Source: Actinopolymorpha rutila (lineage in GTDB: Bacteria > Actinomycetota > Actinomycetes > Propionibacteriales > Actinopolymorphaceae). Taken from it: a stretch of DNA of 64,000 bases. Positions within the stretch are counted from its first letter, which is position 1. Each line of letters begins with the position of its first letter. Shown here in pieces: positions 1 to 8,253 of the stretch. A model generated the notes under the pieces. It saw only the letters and a list, made by a program, of their open reading frames with translations, was not told the DNA's origin and did not search any database. Made by a program: the position numbers and the translations under genes. The stretch covers positions 5,208,001 to 5,272,000 of the forward strand of contig NZ_JACBZH010000001.1 in the NCBI RefSeq assembly GCF_013407855.1, given 5' to 3'.

Positions 1-582
1 GCCGGTGTTCGGCCCGAAGCACAGCGTGCCCCGATGCCCAGCGAGGTGCTGGACCTGCCGCCAGCGTGGCCAGTACGTCTGGAACGCCGGCATCACGGGG
101 TCCGCGGCCCATGACCCGGCGAGGTCGGCCACCGCGTCGGTGAGCTCGTCCACGGTGAGCTCGGCGTCCAGCAACGCGGTGCCGATCGCGTCCACCACCA
201 CTTCGATCTGGTCCGGGCTCATCCGCACCGACTCCGGGAACGGGCTGACGCTCGGCGCGACGGCCGACAGCGCGCCGGTCCAGGTGCCGAGCTCGGCTGC
301 GGGCAGGAGGTGGACGGTGCCACGCGGCCCGAACGCCTTGATCAGACTGTGGTCGTTCCACAACGCGTTCCGGATGTCGACGCGGGTGGCACCCTCGATC
401 CGGAGCGCGATCCCGAGCTCAGCGGCGGACATCACCTGCGCATGTGTGCCGGCCGTCGCCGCGACGATCTCGGCCGGCTCGGCGTCCTTGGCCGGCTGGG
501 TGAGCGCATGCACGTGCAGGCGGCGCGCACACACCTGCCGCCGGGTCAGGCGTGTGGCCGAGGCGGGAAGCTGCTTGGTCAT
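1..582 (-). CDS. Winged-helix DNA-binding protein, AlkZ/HTH_42 family (runs off the left edge)
   Basis: Reading leftward from an ATG at 582 there is an open frame to the edge of the window, giving the first 194 residues; the C-terminal half is missing. The start MTKQLPASATRLTRRQV is followed by a segment with WNDHSLIKAFGPRGTVHLLP (about residues 85-105). That is the typical signature of the winged-helix HTH_42 (PF06224) proteins related to AlkZ/YcaQ DNA glycosylases, which unhook interstrand crosslinks or alkylated bases. Many actinobacterial members are annotated only as winged helix DNA-binding domain proteins. The catalytic QxQ/QxD-type motif would help separate glycosylases from regulators, but I did not locate it in the visible part. 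Family assignment is fairly firm; the function is inferred. Confidence 0.75.
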   Translation of the reverse strand, partial: MTKQLPASATRLTRRQVCARRLHVHALTQPAKDAEPAEIVAATAGTHAQVMSAAELGIALRIEGATRVDIRNALWNDHSLIKAFGPRGTVHLLPAAELGTWTGALSAVAPSVSPFPESVRMSPDQIEVVVDAIGTALLDAELTVDELTDAVADLAGSWAADPVMPAFQTYWPRWRQVQHLAGHRGTLCFGPNTG

Positions 583-644
583 GGCCGCAACTCTAGGAAC
601 CATTGAGGCCAGTTTCCGACCTCAGACGTCAGAGCACGCGGCAC

Positions 645-2777
645 CTACGAGTGCTGGTCGGGGTTGGCCCAGTAGAAGGCCTCAGGGTCGTAGACGGCCG
701 GGGTCGGGTGGGTCCAGGCGTTCACCCAGCCGCCGGCGGCGAGGCTCTCCCGGGCCGGCACGTTGCGCAGGTCCTTGTGCACCACGGTCACCTGGGGCGC
801 GTCGGCCACGCAGCCCATCAGGAACGGCCCCTCCTCGATGTGCACCTTGTAGATCTCCCACAGGAGCCGGACCTGTCTCATCCGGTCGGTCTCGACCCTG
901 CCCTTCCGGTAAAGCTTCCACAACCGGTCGATCGGGCTGTCCGGCTCGGCCAGCAGCCAGGGCGGTTGCCGCTTCCACGGATCCTCGTGCTCCTGGGCCT
1001 TCAGCCTGCCCGGATCGGCTGTCTGCAAGGCGAAACCCTGCGCGTGCAGCGGAGCCCAGTGCGCGGGTGGTACCGGTACCACAGGAGCGGGGTAGATGAG
1101 CGGGGTGTCACTGACTTCCCACGTGGTGTACGACATCAGCCGTCCCGCCTCCCAGCGCTCCCCGAACGTCGTGGGCGGGACGGGGTTCAGTTCGGTGTCG
1201 ATGCCGACGGCGCGCCAGTTCTTCTTGATCACGTCGTTCTTGACGATGTTGATCTTGTCGGTGTCCGCGGGATAGTCGAGAGTGATCCTCAGCCTGGAGC
1301 CGTCGGGCAACTCCCGCTTGCCGTCGCCGTCCCGGTCGACCACGCCGAGCTCGTCCAGCATCGACTTCGCCTTCGCCGGGTCGTACGTCAGATAGGAGTC
1401 GCGCCAGCGGGCGTAGGTCTTCCGCCCGGTGTCATTGACGATGTACTCGTACGCCGTGGGGTGGGTGGTGCCGGTGGTCTTCTCGCCGGTGTTGAAGTAG
1501 ACGGACTTGCGTACCTCCTCCCGGTCGTAGGCGTGGGACAGCGCCTGCCGGAACTTCGGTTCGCGAATCAGCGTGCGCAGCTTCTCGTCGGGATAGTCGT
1601 AGTTGAAGAAGAACAACGTGCCGGTGCCCGAACCGGAGTTCCACAGGTGCACCTGCATGCCGCTGCGTTTCGACGACTGCTTCAGCGAGGACACGTCGGG
1701 CAGGCCGATGCCCACGAACGGCCCGTGGCAGTAGTCGACCTTTCCCTCTGTCACCTGGAGCTTGCGCACCTGCGGGTCGACGACCGTGGTGAACGTGAGC
1801 GTGTCCAGGTAGGGAAGCTGGCAACCGTCGGGCGCGACACACCAGTAGTAGGGGTTGCGTTCGAACGTCACCGCGCGGCCCTCGCGGTAGCTCGCGAGCC
1901 GCCACCCGGTCATCGTCGGGCACTGCGGATTGGTGGCCCAGTTGGCCTTGTCGTCGTGGGTGTTGAACCACGCCTTGCTGGTGATCGACTTGTTGTACTT
2001 CGGGTGGAACTGCGAGACGTAGTGCTTGGGCTGCATCCAGGTGGCACCGTTACCACGGTTCACCCACGCCGCGAGGCGTTCGGGCAGGACCGGCGCGGGC
2101 GCGTCGAAGGTCAGCACCAGCGTGTGATCGTCGGGTGCGGTGAACTTCGCCAGCGTGTCCGTGCCCGACCGCACGTCGTCCGGCGGCACCTCCGGGTGCT
2201 CCTTGTCGAGCACCAGGTCCTCCCACCAGTACATGATGTCGGCGGTCGTCCACGGCTTGCCGTCCGACCAGCGCAGCCCCTTGCGAAAGTGCAGGGTCCA
2301 CTCGGTGGAGTCGGCGTTCGGCTCCCAGCTGTGCACGAGCCCGGGCCCGATGTCGAGCCCGTCGTTGAGCCACCGCAGCAACGAGTGGCCGTACATGAAC
2401 TCCTTGTTCGACCCGTCCTCGGTGCTGGTGCCGATCAGCAGCAGGCCGCCGCCGTACCTGCCGGGCGACAACCATCGGTGGGGTACGACGTACGGCTGCT
2501 CGGGAAGGCGCTTCGCCAACGGTGGAAGGTCGCCGGCCCGCACGCGCTTCGCCAGCGCCGGGGCCTCCTTCAGCTTGCTCGGGACCTTCGGCGGCTTCGT
2601 CAAGGAGCCCTTGCCTACTGGCGCCTTGCCGGCCCGGCCGCCGGATCCGCCCGAGCCTCCGTCCGTCCCTGCGCCCTTCCCCGCCGAGGAGCACGCGGTG
2701 AGCGTGGCGGCGACCGCCGCCGTGGCCGACAGGCGCAGGACGTCCCGGCGGCTCGGTGCGGATCCTGGTGTCGTCAT
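645..2777 (-). CDS. ABC transporter substrate-binding lipoprotein, family 5 (peptide/oligosaccharide type)
   Basis: 710 residues. The ATG at 2777 shares its A with the stop of the upstream gene (TGATG), so the two are translationally coupled; longer in-frame starts lie inside that gene. The N-terminus has a twin arginine (SRRDVLRL, residues 9-16), a hydrophobic stretch and the lipobox LTAC with Cys29, indicating export and lipidation. A Gly/Ser-rich linker is followed by the SBP_bac_5 fold: W-T-L-H-F-R-K-G near residue 160, then SDGKPWTTADIMYWWEDL, the family signature. Large members (over 650 residues) of this family are common in actinobacteria and often stand alone. No permease or ATPase gene is in this window, so the transporter partner is unknown. 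It is clearly paralogous to the protein at 16011-18002. Confidence 0.88.
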   Translation of the reverse strand: MTTPGSAPSRRDVLRLSATAAVAATLTACSSAGKGAGTDGGSGGSGGRAGKAPVGKGSLTKPPKVPSKLKEAPALAKRVRAGDLPPLAKRLPEQPYVVPHRWLSPGRYGGGLLLIGTSTEDGSNKEFMYGHSLLRWLNDGLDIGPGLVHSWEPNADSTEWTLHFRKGLRWSDGKPWTTADIMYWWEDLVLDKEHPEVPPDDVRSGTDTLAKFTAPDDHTLVLTFDAPAPVLPERLAAWVNRGNGATWMQPKHYVSQFHPKYNKSITSKAWFNTHDDKANWATNPQCPTMTGWRLASYREGRAVTFERNPYYWCVAPDGCQLPYLDTLTFTTVVDPQVRKLQVTEGKVDYCHGPFVGIGLPDVSSLKQSSKRSGMQVHLWNSGSGTGTLFFFNYDYPDEKLRTLIREPKFRQALSHAYDREEVRKSVYFNTGEKTTGTTHPTAYEYIVNDTGRKTYARWRDSYLTYDPAKAKSMLDELGVVDRDGDGKRELPDGSRLRITLDYPADTDKINIVKNDVIKKNWRAVGIDTELNPVPPTTFGERWEAGRLMSYTTWEVSDTPLIYPAPVVPVPPAHWAPLHAQGFALQTADPGRLKAQEHEDPWKRQPPWLLAEPDSPIDRLWKLYRKGRVETDRMRQVRLLWEIYKVHIEEGPFLMGCVADAPQVTVVHKDLRNVPARESLAAGGWVNAWTHPTPAVYDPEAFYWANPDQHS

Positions 2778-4099
2778 CAGCCCGCGCGGAACCGTTCGGC
2801 CAGCCGGGTCGTCCGCGCGGCGAGGTCGGAGATGCGCGACCCGTCGAACCCGAACAACGCGCTGCGCAACCGGTCCTCCAGTGGGTCGACCCAGTGCGCC
2901 GGGATCGCCTTCGCACCCACCAGCGCACCGGCCACCGAACCGGCCGTCGCACCGTTGGAGTCGGTGTCCCAGCCGCCGAGCACGGTCAGCGCGATCGTCC
3001 GGGTGAAGTCGCCGTCGCCCCACAGCAGACCGGCGGCGACCACGGCGGCGTTGTTGATCGTGTGCACCCAGCCGTAGTGGCCGTACCGCTGCCCGATCTC
3101 GGCTCGGGCCGCCTCCCAGGTCAGCTCGCGGGAGTGCAGGTCCAGCACATCGCGCAGCGCCTCGGCGAGCCGGGACGCAGGCGGCACCACGCCACACGAG
3201 ACCTCCAGGGCCTCCCGGGCCGAGCCCGCCGTGAACGCGGCAGCCACCACCGCGGCCGCCCACATCTCGCCGTAGACGCCGTTGGCGACGTGGGAGAGCA
3301 CGGCGTCCTGGTAGGCAAGCCGGGCCGCCGACGCCGGGTCACCGGGGAACACGTAGCCGAACGCGTCGCCGCGGATCTGCGCGCCGATCCATTCGCGGTA
3401 CGGGTTGCGGTAGACAGCCGTGGTCGGGGCGCGCAGGCCGATCGCCAGGTTGCGGTAGGCCACGCGTTCGGCCGTGTAGGTCTGGTGCAGCGGCAGCAGA
3501 AGGCGCCACGCGTCCGCCACGTGGTGGGGTGTGAGATCGATTCCATGTTGTTCGAGCAGGTGCAGCCCGAGGACCGTGTAGTCCACGTCGTCGTCGCGTG
3601 AACTGCCCTGCACGTTGCCGCGCGTGGTCTGGGATGCGTTCGGCAGGATCCGGTATCCCTCGGGCACCGGATCCATCAGCGGGATGTAGTCGTCCAACGG
3701 CCAGGCGCCGGCGAGCTCGAGGTAGGACCGCAGATGCTCGGGGGTCCAGTGGTCCCCGGACTCGACCGGCTTGCCGAGCATGTTGCCGGCGACCCGGCCG
3801 AGCCACGCACCGTGGATGCGGTTGGCTAGGTCGTCGCCGGTGGGCGGTGTGGACGGTGCCGGCTGGGTGAGGGTGGCGGTCAGCTCGTCCCAGTCCGTGG
3901 GTTCGACGTAGGACCACCCGGAGCGGTCGTCGGTGGCTTCCTTCTTCGCCAGGTCGTCCAGCAACGCGCCGAGTTCGGCCGCACTGCCGTCGGCGAGTTC
4001 GGCCAGCCGGCGCTCCTCCTCGCGCACGTCGAACCCGGTCTCGCGAAGTTGTCGTAGCTCCCACTCGGCGAGATCGCGCAGGTCGATCGCGTCGTGCAT
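2777..4099 (-). CDS. ADP-ribosylglycohydrolase family protein (DraG/ARH type)
   Basis: 440 residues, with ATG at 4099 preceded by a strong AGGAGG. The core begins near residue 90 with NRIHGAWLGRVAGNMLGKPVE, the usual first helix of the ADP_ribosyl_GH fold. Two metal-binding blocks follow: SSRDDDVDYTVLGLHLLEQH and, near the C-terminus, GGWDTDSNGATAGSVAGAL. These match the paired Asp clusters that hold the two Mg2+ ions in DraG/ARH3. The family removes ADP-ribose from proteins or hydrolyses related ADP-ribosyl/ribosyl conjugates. The N-terminal 80 charged residues are extra to the catalytic domain. Coupling to a downstream solute-binding lipoprotein suggests a catabolic rather than regulatory role, but the substrate cannot be read from sequence. 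Confidence 0.87.
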   Translation of the reverse strand: MHDAIDLRDLAEWELRQLRETGFDVREEERRLAELADGSAAELGALLDDLAKKEATDDRSGWSYVEPTDWDELTATLTQPAPSTPPTGDDLANRIHGAWLGRVAGNMLGKPVESGDHWTPEHLRSYLELAGAWPLDDYIPLMDPVPEGYRILPNASQTTRGNVQGSSRDDDVDYTVLGLHLLEQHGIDLTPHHVADAWRLLLPLHQTYTAERVAYRNLAIGLRAPTTAVYRNPYREWIGAQIRGDAFGYVFPGDPASAARLAYQDAVLSHVANGVYGEMWAAAVVAAAFTAGSAREALEVSCGVVPPASRLAEALRDVLDLHSRELTWEAARAEIGQRYGHYGWVHTINNAAVVAAGLLWGDGDFTRTIALTVLGGWDTDSNGATAGSVAGALVGAKAIPAHWVDPLEDRLRSALFGFDGSRISDLAARTTRLAERFRAG

Positions 4100-4230
4100 C
4101 GCTGGCCTCCTGGTATGGCTGGATCGCGGACAGACACCGCCCGTCCACGTAACCCCTGTCCGTGAGCGACGGTCAAGGAGAACGGGTCCGGCCGCCGAAT
4201 ACGGCCAGCGCTTGCCCGGGGTCGGCGGCC

Positions 4231-5004
4231 TCAGGCCAGGAGCGTCGCGCGGTTGGCCAGGATGTACGCGATGTCCTCGCGGTAGCCGTCGGTGTGCCGC
4301 TCGTCGCGTTGCCGGTCGTACGCGGGATTGCCGGCCCGCACCTCCCGGTCGATCGTGGCCGCGATCGAACCCAACCGGACGACCAACAGGTCCAGCAGTT
4401 GTGCGGGCGGGATCTCGCCGTACGCCCGCGCGAACGTCCGCAGCCGCGCCGCCTGGTCCGGCAGCGGGTCCCAGCCGAACGCCTTCGTGGAGCGCGGAGC
4501 GGACAGCGGCACGAAGCGGTGGGCGGCGTAGCAGAGGTCCCAGGCGCGCGACGACGGCCCGGCGAAGTCCCAGTCGATGATGGCGGCGACCTGCGAACCT
4601 CGGTAGACGAGGTTGTAGGGTCCCAGGTCGTTGTGGCCGATGCAGTCCACCTCGGTGGGAACGCTGGTACGCACCTGCCAGGAACCCTCGTCCGGTGGGA
4701 CGAATCCGGCCGTCGCGTCGTGCATCGCCCGGATCGCCAACGCGACGTTGACAAGGGCCTCGTTGGACCGCTGGGCCTCGGTCAGCGGGTAGGTGCCGCC
4801 GTCACCCTCGACGAAGCCGAGCGTCTCGGTCCGCCCGTCCTCGCTGACCGCCACCGGCTCGGGCGCAAGACCGAAACCCGACCGCCGCACGTGCCGCAGC
4901 AGCGCATGGACCTTGGGCGTCCACGGCCCGGCTCGCCGCTCGACGACCTCGCCCCTACGGACGGGAGCGGAGTGGAACCCGCCGGGAAGGATCTCGTTCA
5001 CCAC
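4231..5004 (-). CDS. Aminoglycoside phosphotransferase-fold kinase
   Basis: About 257 residues if the GTG at 5004 (VVNEILPGG) is used; a GTG one codon later is equally possible, and an upstream start at 5040 would add 12 residues. The APH/choline kinase signature is intact: IGHNDLGPYNLVY (Brenner-type HxDxxxxN, near residue 150) and, 10 residues on, AAIIDWDFAGPSS with the metal-binding Asp. The substrate-binding half is divergent, so the enzyme could phosphorylate an aminoglycoside, homoserine, a sugar or another hydroxylated metabolite. It overlaps the 3' end of the MFS exporter gene by about 50 bases in the same direction, so the pair is probably cotranscribed. An exporter plus APH kinase is compatible with self-protection against a toxic compound, but this is inference. 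Confidence 0.82.
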   Translation of the reverse strand: MVNEILPGGFHSAPVRRGEVVERRAGPWTPKVHALLRHVRRSGFGLAPEPVAVSEDGRTETLGFVEGDGGTYPLTEAQRSNEALVNVALAIRAMHDATAGFVPPDEGSWQVRTSVPTEVDCIGHNDLGPYNLVYRGSQVAAIIDWDFAGPSSRAWDLCYAAHRFVPLSAPRSTKAFGWDPLPDQAARLRTFARAYGEIPPAQLLDLLVVRLGSIAATIDREVRAGNPAYDRQRDERHTDGYREDIAYILANRATLLA

Positions 5005-6358
5005 CGCCGACCCTACCGAGGGCGGCGGCCACCGCGGCACCCGCCGCGAGCAGCACGACCAGCAACCACGCGACGCGGGGCTCGGTCACGGTGGCGACCA
5101 GCACCATCGCGGCGACGCCGATGGCGGTGCCCAGTTGGGCCGCGGTGTTGAGCACCCCCGCGGCGGTGCCCTTGGCGTGCGCGTCGACCGCGGTCCCCAT
5201 GTCGTTCGCGGCCACCGAGGCGATGCCGTTTCCCAGGCCGCTGACTCCGGCCGCGACCGCGATTCCGGCCACCTGCGGCCAGGTGACGAGCACGAGGGCG
5301 CCCACGGCGACGACGCCGAGACCGACACCGAGGGTGCCACTCCAGCCGAGCGCCGCGACCAGCCGCGGCGAGAGTGCCGAGCCGCCGACGGCGAGGATGC
5401 TGAACGACACCAGCAGAGTGGCCGTCCGCAGCGGTGTCAACCCCAGCTTGTCCTGGAGATACAGCGTGGCCAGGATAACCGACGAACTGGTCGTCGCGGT
5501 GACGAAGAACGACCCGAACGCACCCCATCGCAGGCCACTCGACCGCCAGGCCGCGCGCGCCACCAGCGGATGGCGGGACCGGCGTTCGAGCAGTACGAAG
5601 CCTGCAGCCGCCAGCAGGCCCAGGACGGTCACCGCACCGGCGAGCACGCGGGACCTGCCTTCGCCGAGCATCGTCGTACCGGCCACGACGCCCATCGCTC
5701 CCCCGGTGAGCAGCAGCGACGACCGCCAGCCGATTCGTACGTCCGAGGTGTCGGCGTGGTCGCGTGGGATCATTGCCACAATGGCGGCCGCCAGCCCGGC
5801 GGCGAGCGCGATGTTCAGCCAGTACACCGCTCGCCACGAGACGAGCTCGGTCAGCACACCACCGACGAAGAACCCCGACGCTCCGGCGGTGGCGCCGGCC
5901 GCACTCCACCCCGCGACCGCTCGCCGGCGCACCGGCCCCTCGGGGACCACCGTCGTCAGCAGCCGCAGCGCGGCCGGAACCGACGCGGCCGCTGCGGCAC
6001 CCTGCAGCGCTCTCGCCCCGGCGAGCATCCACACCGACTCCGCCAGCGCGCCGAGCACCGACGCCGCGGCGAACAGCGCGAGTGCCGCGAGGACCACCCG
6101 GCGATGGCCGAGGCGGTCACCGATCCGCGAGGCCACCATGAGCAGGCCGCCGAAGAACATGGCGTACGTCGTGACGACGACCGTGCCCGCGGCCGGTGTC
6201 GCGCCGAGATCGGCCAGCATCCGAGGCAACGTGGTCACCACGACCGTCACGCCGAGGACGTCGACGAACTGAACCCCGCACAACGCCACGGCGGCCCGAC
6301 CGGACCCGGCCTCCTCGCCCCTGCTCCGCTTGTCGGTGTTTCCGGCTAACTGGGTCAC
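4955..6358 (-). CDS. MFS transporter, DHA2-like drug exporter family
   Basis: 467 residues if the GTG at 6358 is used; an ATG at 6421 is in frame but would overlap the divergent regulator gene. The protein is an almost continuous series of hydrophobic helices, about 14 by eye. It carries the MFS loop 2-3 motif GDRLGHRRVVLAAL and the antiporter motif C-like GATAGASGFFVGGVL in helix 5, typical of proton-driven multidrug exporters. It lies back to back with the CGNR regulator at 6412, with an inverted repeat over the start region, and overlaps the following kinase gene. Regulation by the CGNR protein is likely. The exported substrate is unknown. Confidence 0.88.
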   Translation of the reverse strand: MTQLAGNTDKRSRGEEAGSGRAAVALCGVQFVDVLGVTVVVTTLPRMLADLGATPAAGTVVVTTYAMFFGGLLMVASRIGDRLGHRRVVLAALALFAAASVLGALAESVWMLAGARALQGAAAAASVPAALRLLTTVVPEGPVRRRAVAGWSAAGATAGASGFFVGGVLTELVSWRAVYWLNIALAAGLAAAIVAMIPRDHADTSDVRIGWRSSLLLTGGAMGVVAGTTMLGEGRSRVLAGAVTVLGLLAAAGFVLLERRSRHPLVARAAWRSSGLRWGAFGSFFVTATTSSSVILATLYLQDKLGLTPLRTATLLVSFSILAVGGSALSPRLVAALGWSGTLGVGLGVVAVGALVLVTWPQVAGIAVAAGVSGLGNGIASVAANDMGTAVDAHAKGTAAGVLNTAAQLGTAIGVAAMVLVATVTEPRVAWLLVVLLAAGAAVAAALGRVGGGERDPSRRVPLRSRP

Positions 6359-6368
6359 ACCGGAAACA
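6337..6368. promoter_or_regulatory. Inverted repeat between divergent MFS and CGNR genes, candidate operator
   Basis: Perfect 9-bp arms TGTTTCCGG (6337-6345) and CCGGAAACA (6360-6368) are separated by 14 bases. The element covers the proposed GTG start of the MFS gene and lies 44 bases before the ATG of the CGNR regulator, so a bound dimer could block both genes. No experimental motif for this subfamily is assumed; the call rests on symmetry and position. Confidence 0.45.
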
Positions 6369-6411
6369 TGCCAGGTGCGCGCCGGGACCGCAACTGGTAA
6401 AACTGACTTTG

Positions 6412-7083
6412 ATGGAAACATCCCCGAACCAGCTGTCCGACCCGAGGGAGCTGCCGATCGTCGGCGGCCATCTCGCGCTGGACTTCGCCAACACCGTCGA
6501 CGACCCGCTCGGGCCGCAGCGGCACGACCACGCCGCGACCTACGACGACCTGGTGAGCTGGTCGACCAGGGTCGAGACGGTCACCGGCGCACAGGAGGCG
6601 CGGCTCCGCCGGCTGGCGCGACGCCGGGCCGACGACGCCGCGCACACCCTCGAGCGAGCACACGAACTCCGGGACACCCTCAACAAGGTGTTCGGACGCA
6701 TCGCCGACAGCGGGTCCGGCGCAGCGGAGACCGCGAGGCACTGGACCCGGCTGCGCCCGTTCGTCACCGACGCGATGGCGGCAGCCACCCTCGCCGAGGA
6801 GCCTGCCCCGAGTCCCGGATCGCCCGCATGGCGATGGGCATGGCCACGCTCCGACGACCTGGCTGTGGTCCTGCACCCGGTCGCGGTCGCCGCAGCCGAC
6901 CTACTGGTGAGCGACCAACTTCACCGGCTTTCGCGATGTGCGCGCTGCCCCTGGTTGTTCCTGGACACCTCCAAGAACCACAGCCGCCGATGGTGCGACA
7001 TGAACGACTGCGGCAAGGCCCAGAAGATCGAACGCTACGTGGCCCGCCGAGCCGCCGCTCGCCGCGGCGGCTCGAACCGCTGA
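6412..7083 (+). CDS. CGNR zinc-finger transcriptional regulator
   Basis: 223 residues from the ATG at 6412. The N-terminal ABATE-type domain starts ELPIVGGHLALDFANTVDD, and the C-terminus has the stress-induced treble-clef zinc finger RCARCPWLFLDTSKNHSRRW followed by CDMNDCGKAQKIERY. The last cysteine motif reads CGK-A rather than the CGNR that names the family, a common variation. Such proteins are DNA-binding regulators, often next to and opposite the transporter they control, as here with the DHA2-like exporter at 4955-6358. No Shine-Dalgarno sequence stands out before the ATG; an A-rich TAAAAC lies about 9 bases upstream, so a leaderless transcript is possible. Confidence 0.9.
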   Translation: METSPNQLSDPRELPIVGGHLALDFANTVDDPLGPQRHDHAATYDDLVSWSTRVETVTGAQEARLRRLARRRADDAAHTLERAHELRDTLNKVFGRIADSGSGAAETARHWTRLRPFVTDAMAAATLAEEPAPSPGSPAWRWAWPRSDDLAVVLHPVAVAAADLLVSDQLHRLSRCARCPWLFLDTSKNHSRRWCDMNDCGKAQKIERYVARRAAARRGGSNR

Positions 7084-7142
7084 AACAGCGCTCGGAGAAA
7101 GGCGATCCGGTGTGCCGTTCCGGCGGTATACAGGCCGAGCCG

Positions 7143-8171
7143 TCAGGGGCGACGCGGGACGATGGGGCCGAACGGGTTCTGCACGTGGGGGCCGTCGATG
7201 ACCGGTCCGTCGTCGCCGAACTTCAACCTGGACAGCCAGACGAGGCGGCCGGACGGCACACCGTCGGGCTCCCACGCGTGGTAGACGTACCACCAGTGCG
7301 GCCCGACCTTGATCGGCATGCCGTGTCCGGGGCCGGACGCCACGTCGTTACGGGACAGGATCGGGCCGTTCCCCTGCTTGGTCCACGGACCGGTGATCTT
7401 CGGAGCCGTTGCCCAGCAGACGCCGTAGCTGTCGTTCCAGTACTCACCGGTCGAGTAGAAGCAGTAGTAGGCGCCTTGGTGCATGATCACCGACGCGCCC
7501 TCGATCGTGTACTTCTCGTACGGCTGGTCCATGCCGATGATCCGCTGCCGCTCTCCCTGGAGCTCCAGGCCGTCGTCGGTCAGCCGCTGCAGATAGATGT
7601 ACGACGGGAGACCCACCGCGTTGCCGTCGTTCTTCCACAACAGCCACAACGAGCCGTCGGTGTCGCGGAACGGCGACGCGTCGATGCTTCCGCCCTCGTC
7701 GGCCTGGCCGACCAGCGGTGCGGATCGGTTGTCGACGAACGGTCCGGCAGGTGAGGCGGAGACCGACACCGACACCGCCTGCTGCCCGTTGTCGGCGCGG
7801 CGCGCGGTGTAGTAGGACTGGTAACGATCCCCTACCTGCATCACTTCCGGTGCCCAGTGCCGGCCGGGCACCGACCAGGTGGCGATCACCGGCATGCCGT
7901 TGCCGACCTCGGTCCAGTTGACCAGATCCGGCGACGTCAGGACCGGCATCGCACCCATCTTCCCGGCCGTGGAGTAGAGATAGAAGGCTCCGTCGGCGAA
8001 CAGGACCGCGGGATCGGGATGGTTCGTCGGTTCGACGGGGTTCTGGTATCCGGGTGACTGCGCGTGGGCGGTACCGCCCATGAGGAGAGCTGCGGCGGTG
8101 CCGCCAGAGGCCGCCAGCATGGCCCTTCGACTCATGGAACCGGTGAACGGGGACGAGGGATCCTGCGGCAT
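7143..8171 (-). CDS. Secreted glycoside hydrolase family 43-type enzyme
   Basis: 342 residues, ATG at 8171 after GGAGAAGG. The signal peptide SMSRRAMLAASGGTAAALL contains twin arginines and ends at AHA around residue 36, so Tat export is likely. The mature part is a five-bladed propeller with the three expected acidic residues in order: HPDPAVLFADGAFYLY (general base Asp), GSIDASPFRDTDGSLWLLW (pKa-tuning Asp) and YTIEGASVIMHQGAYYCFYS (acid Glu). The family mainly cleaves arabinosyl, xylosyl or galactosyl linkages outside the cell; specificity cannot be read here. It is transcribed in the same direction as the GH95 fucosidase remnant upstream (82-base gap), so both may act on the same plant or microbial glycan. 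Confidence 0.85.
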   Translation of the reverse strand: MPQDPSSPFTGSMSRRAMLAASGGTAAALLMGGTAHAQSPGYQNPVEPTNHPDPAVLFADGAFYLYSTAGKMGAMPVLTSPDLVNWTEVGNGMPVIATWSVPGRHWAPEVMQVGDRYQSYYTARRADNGQQAVSVSVSASPAGPFVDNRSAPLVGQADEGGSIDASPFRDTDGSLWLLWKNDGNAVGLPSYIYLQRLTDDGLELQGERQRIIGMDQPYEKYTIEGASVIMHQGAYYCFYSTGEYWNDSYGVCWATAPKITGPWTKQGNGPILSRNDVASGPGHGMPIKVGPHWWYVYHAWEPDGVPSGRLVWLSRLKFGDDGPVIDGPHVQNPFGPIVPRRP

Positions 8172-8253
8172 GCCTTCTCCTTTGAAAGGGACGGAACGTC
8201 CGAGCCGTACGAGTGGCGCCGGGCAAACGATCATCAAGAAGCTAGGTGATCGT

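Noticed and set aside
603..3077. Very long plus-strand open frame opposite the first binding lipoprotein
   Set aside because: It is antisense to a clear SBP_bac_5 gene with lipobox and ribosome-binding site. The Val/Arg/Leu-rich translation has no domains and reflects third-position GC bias.
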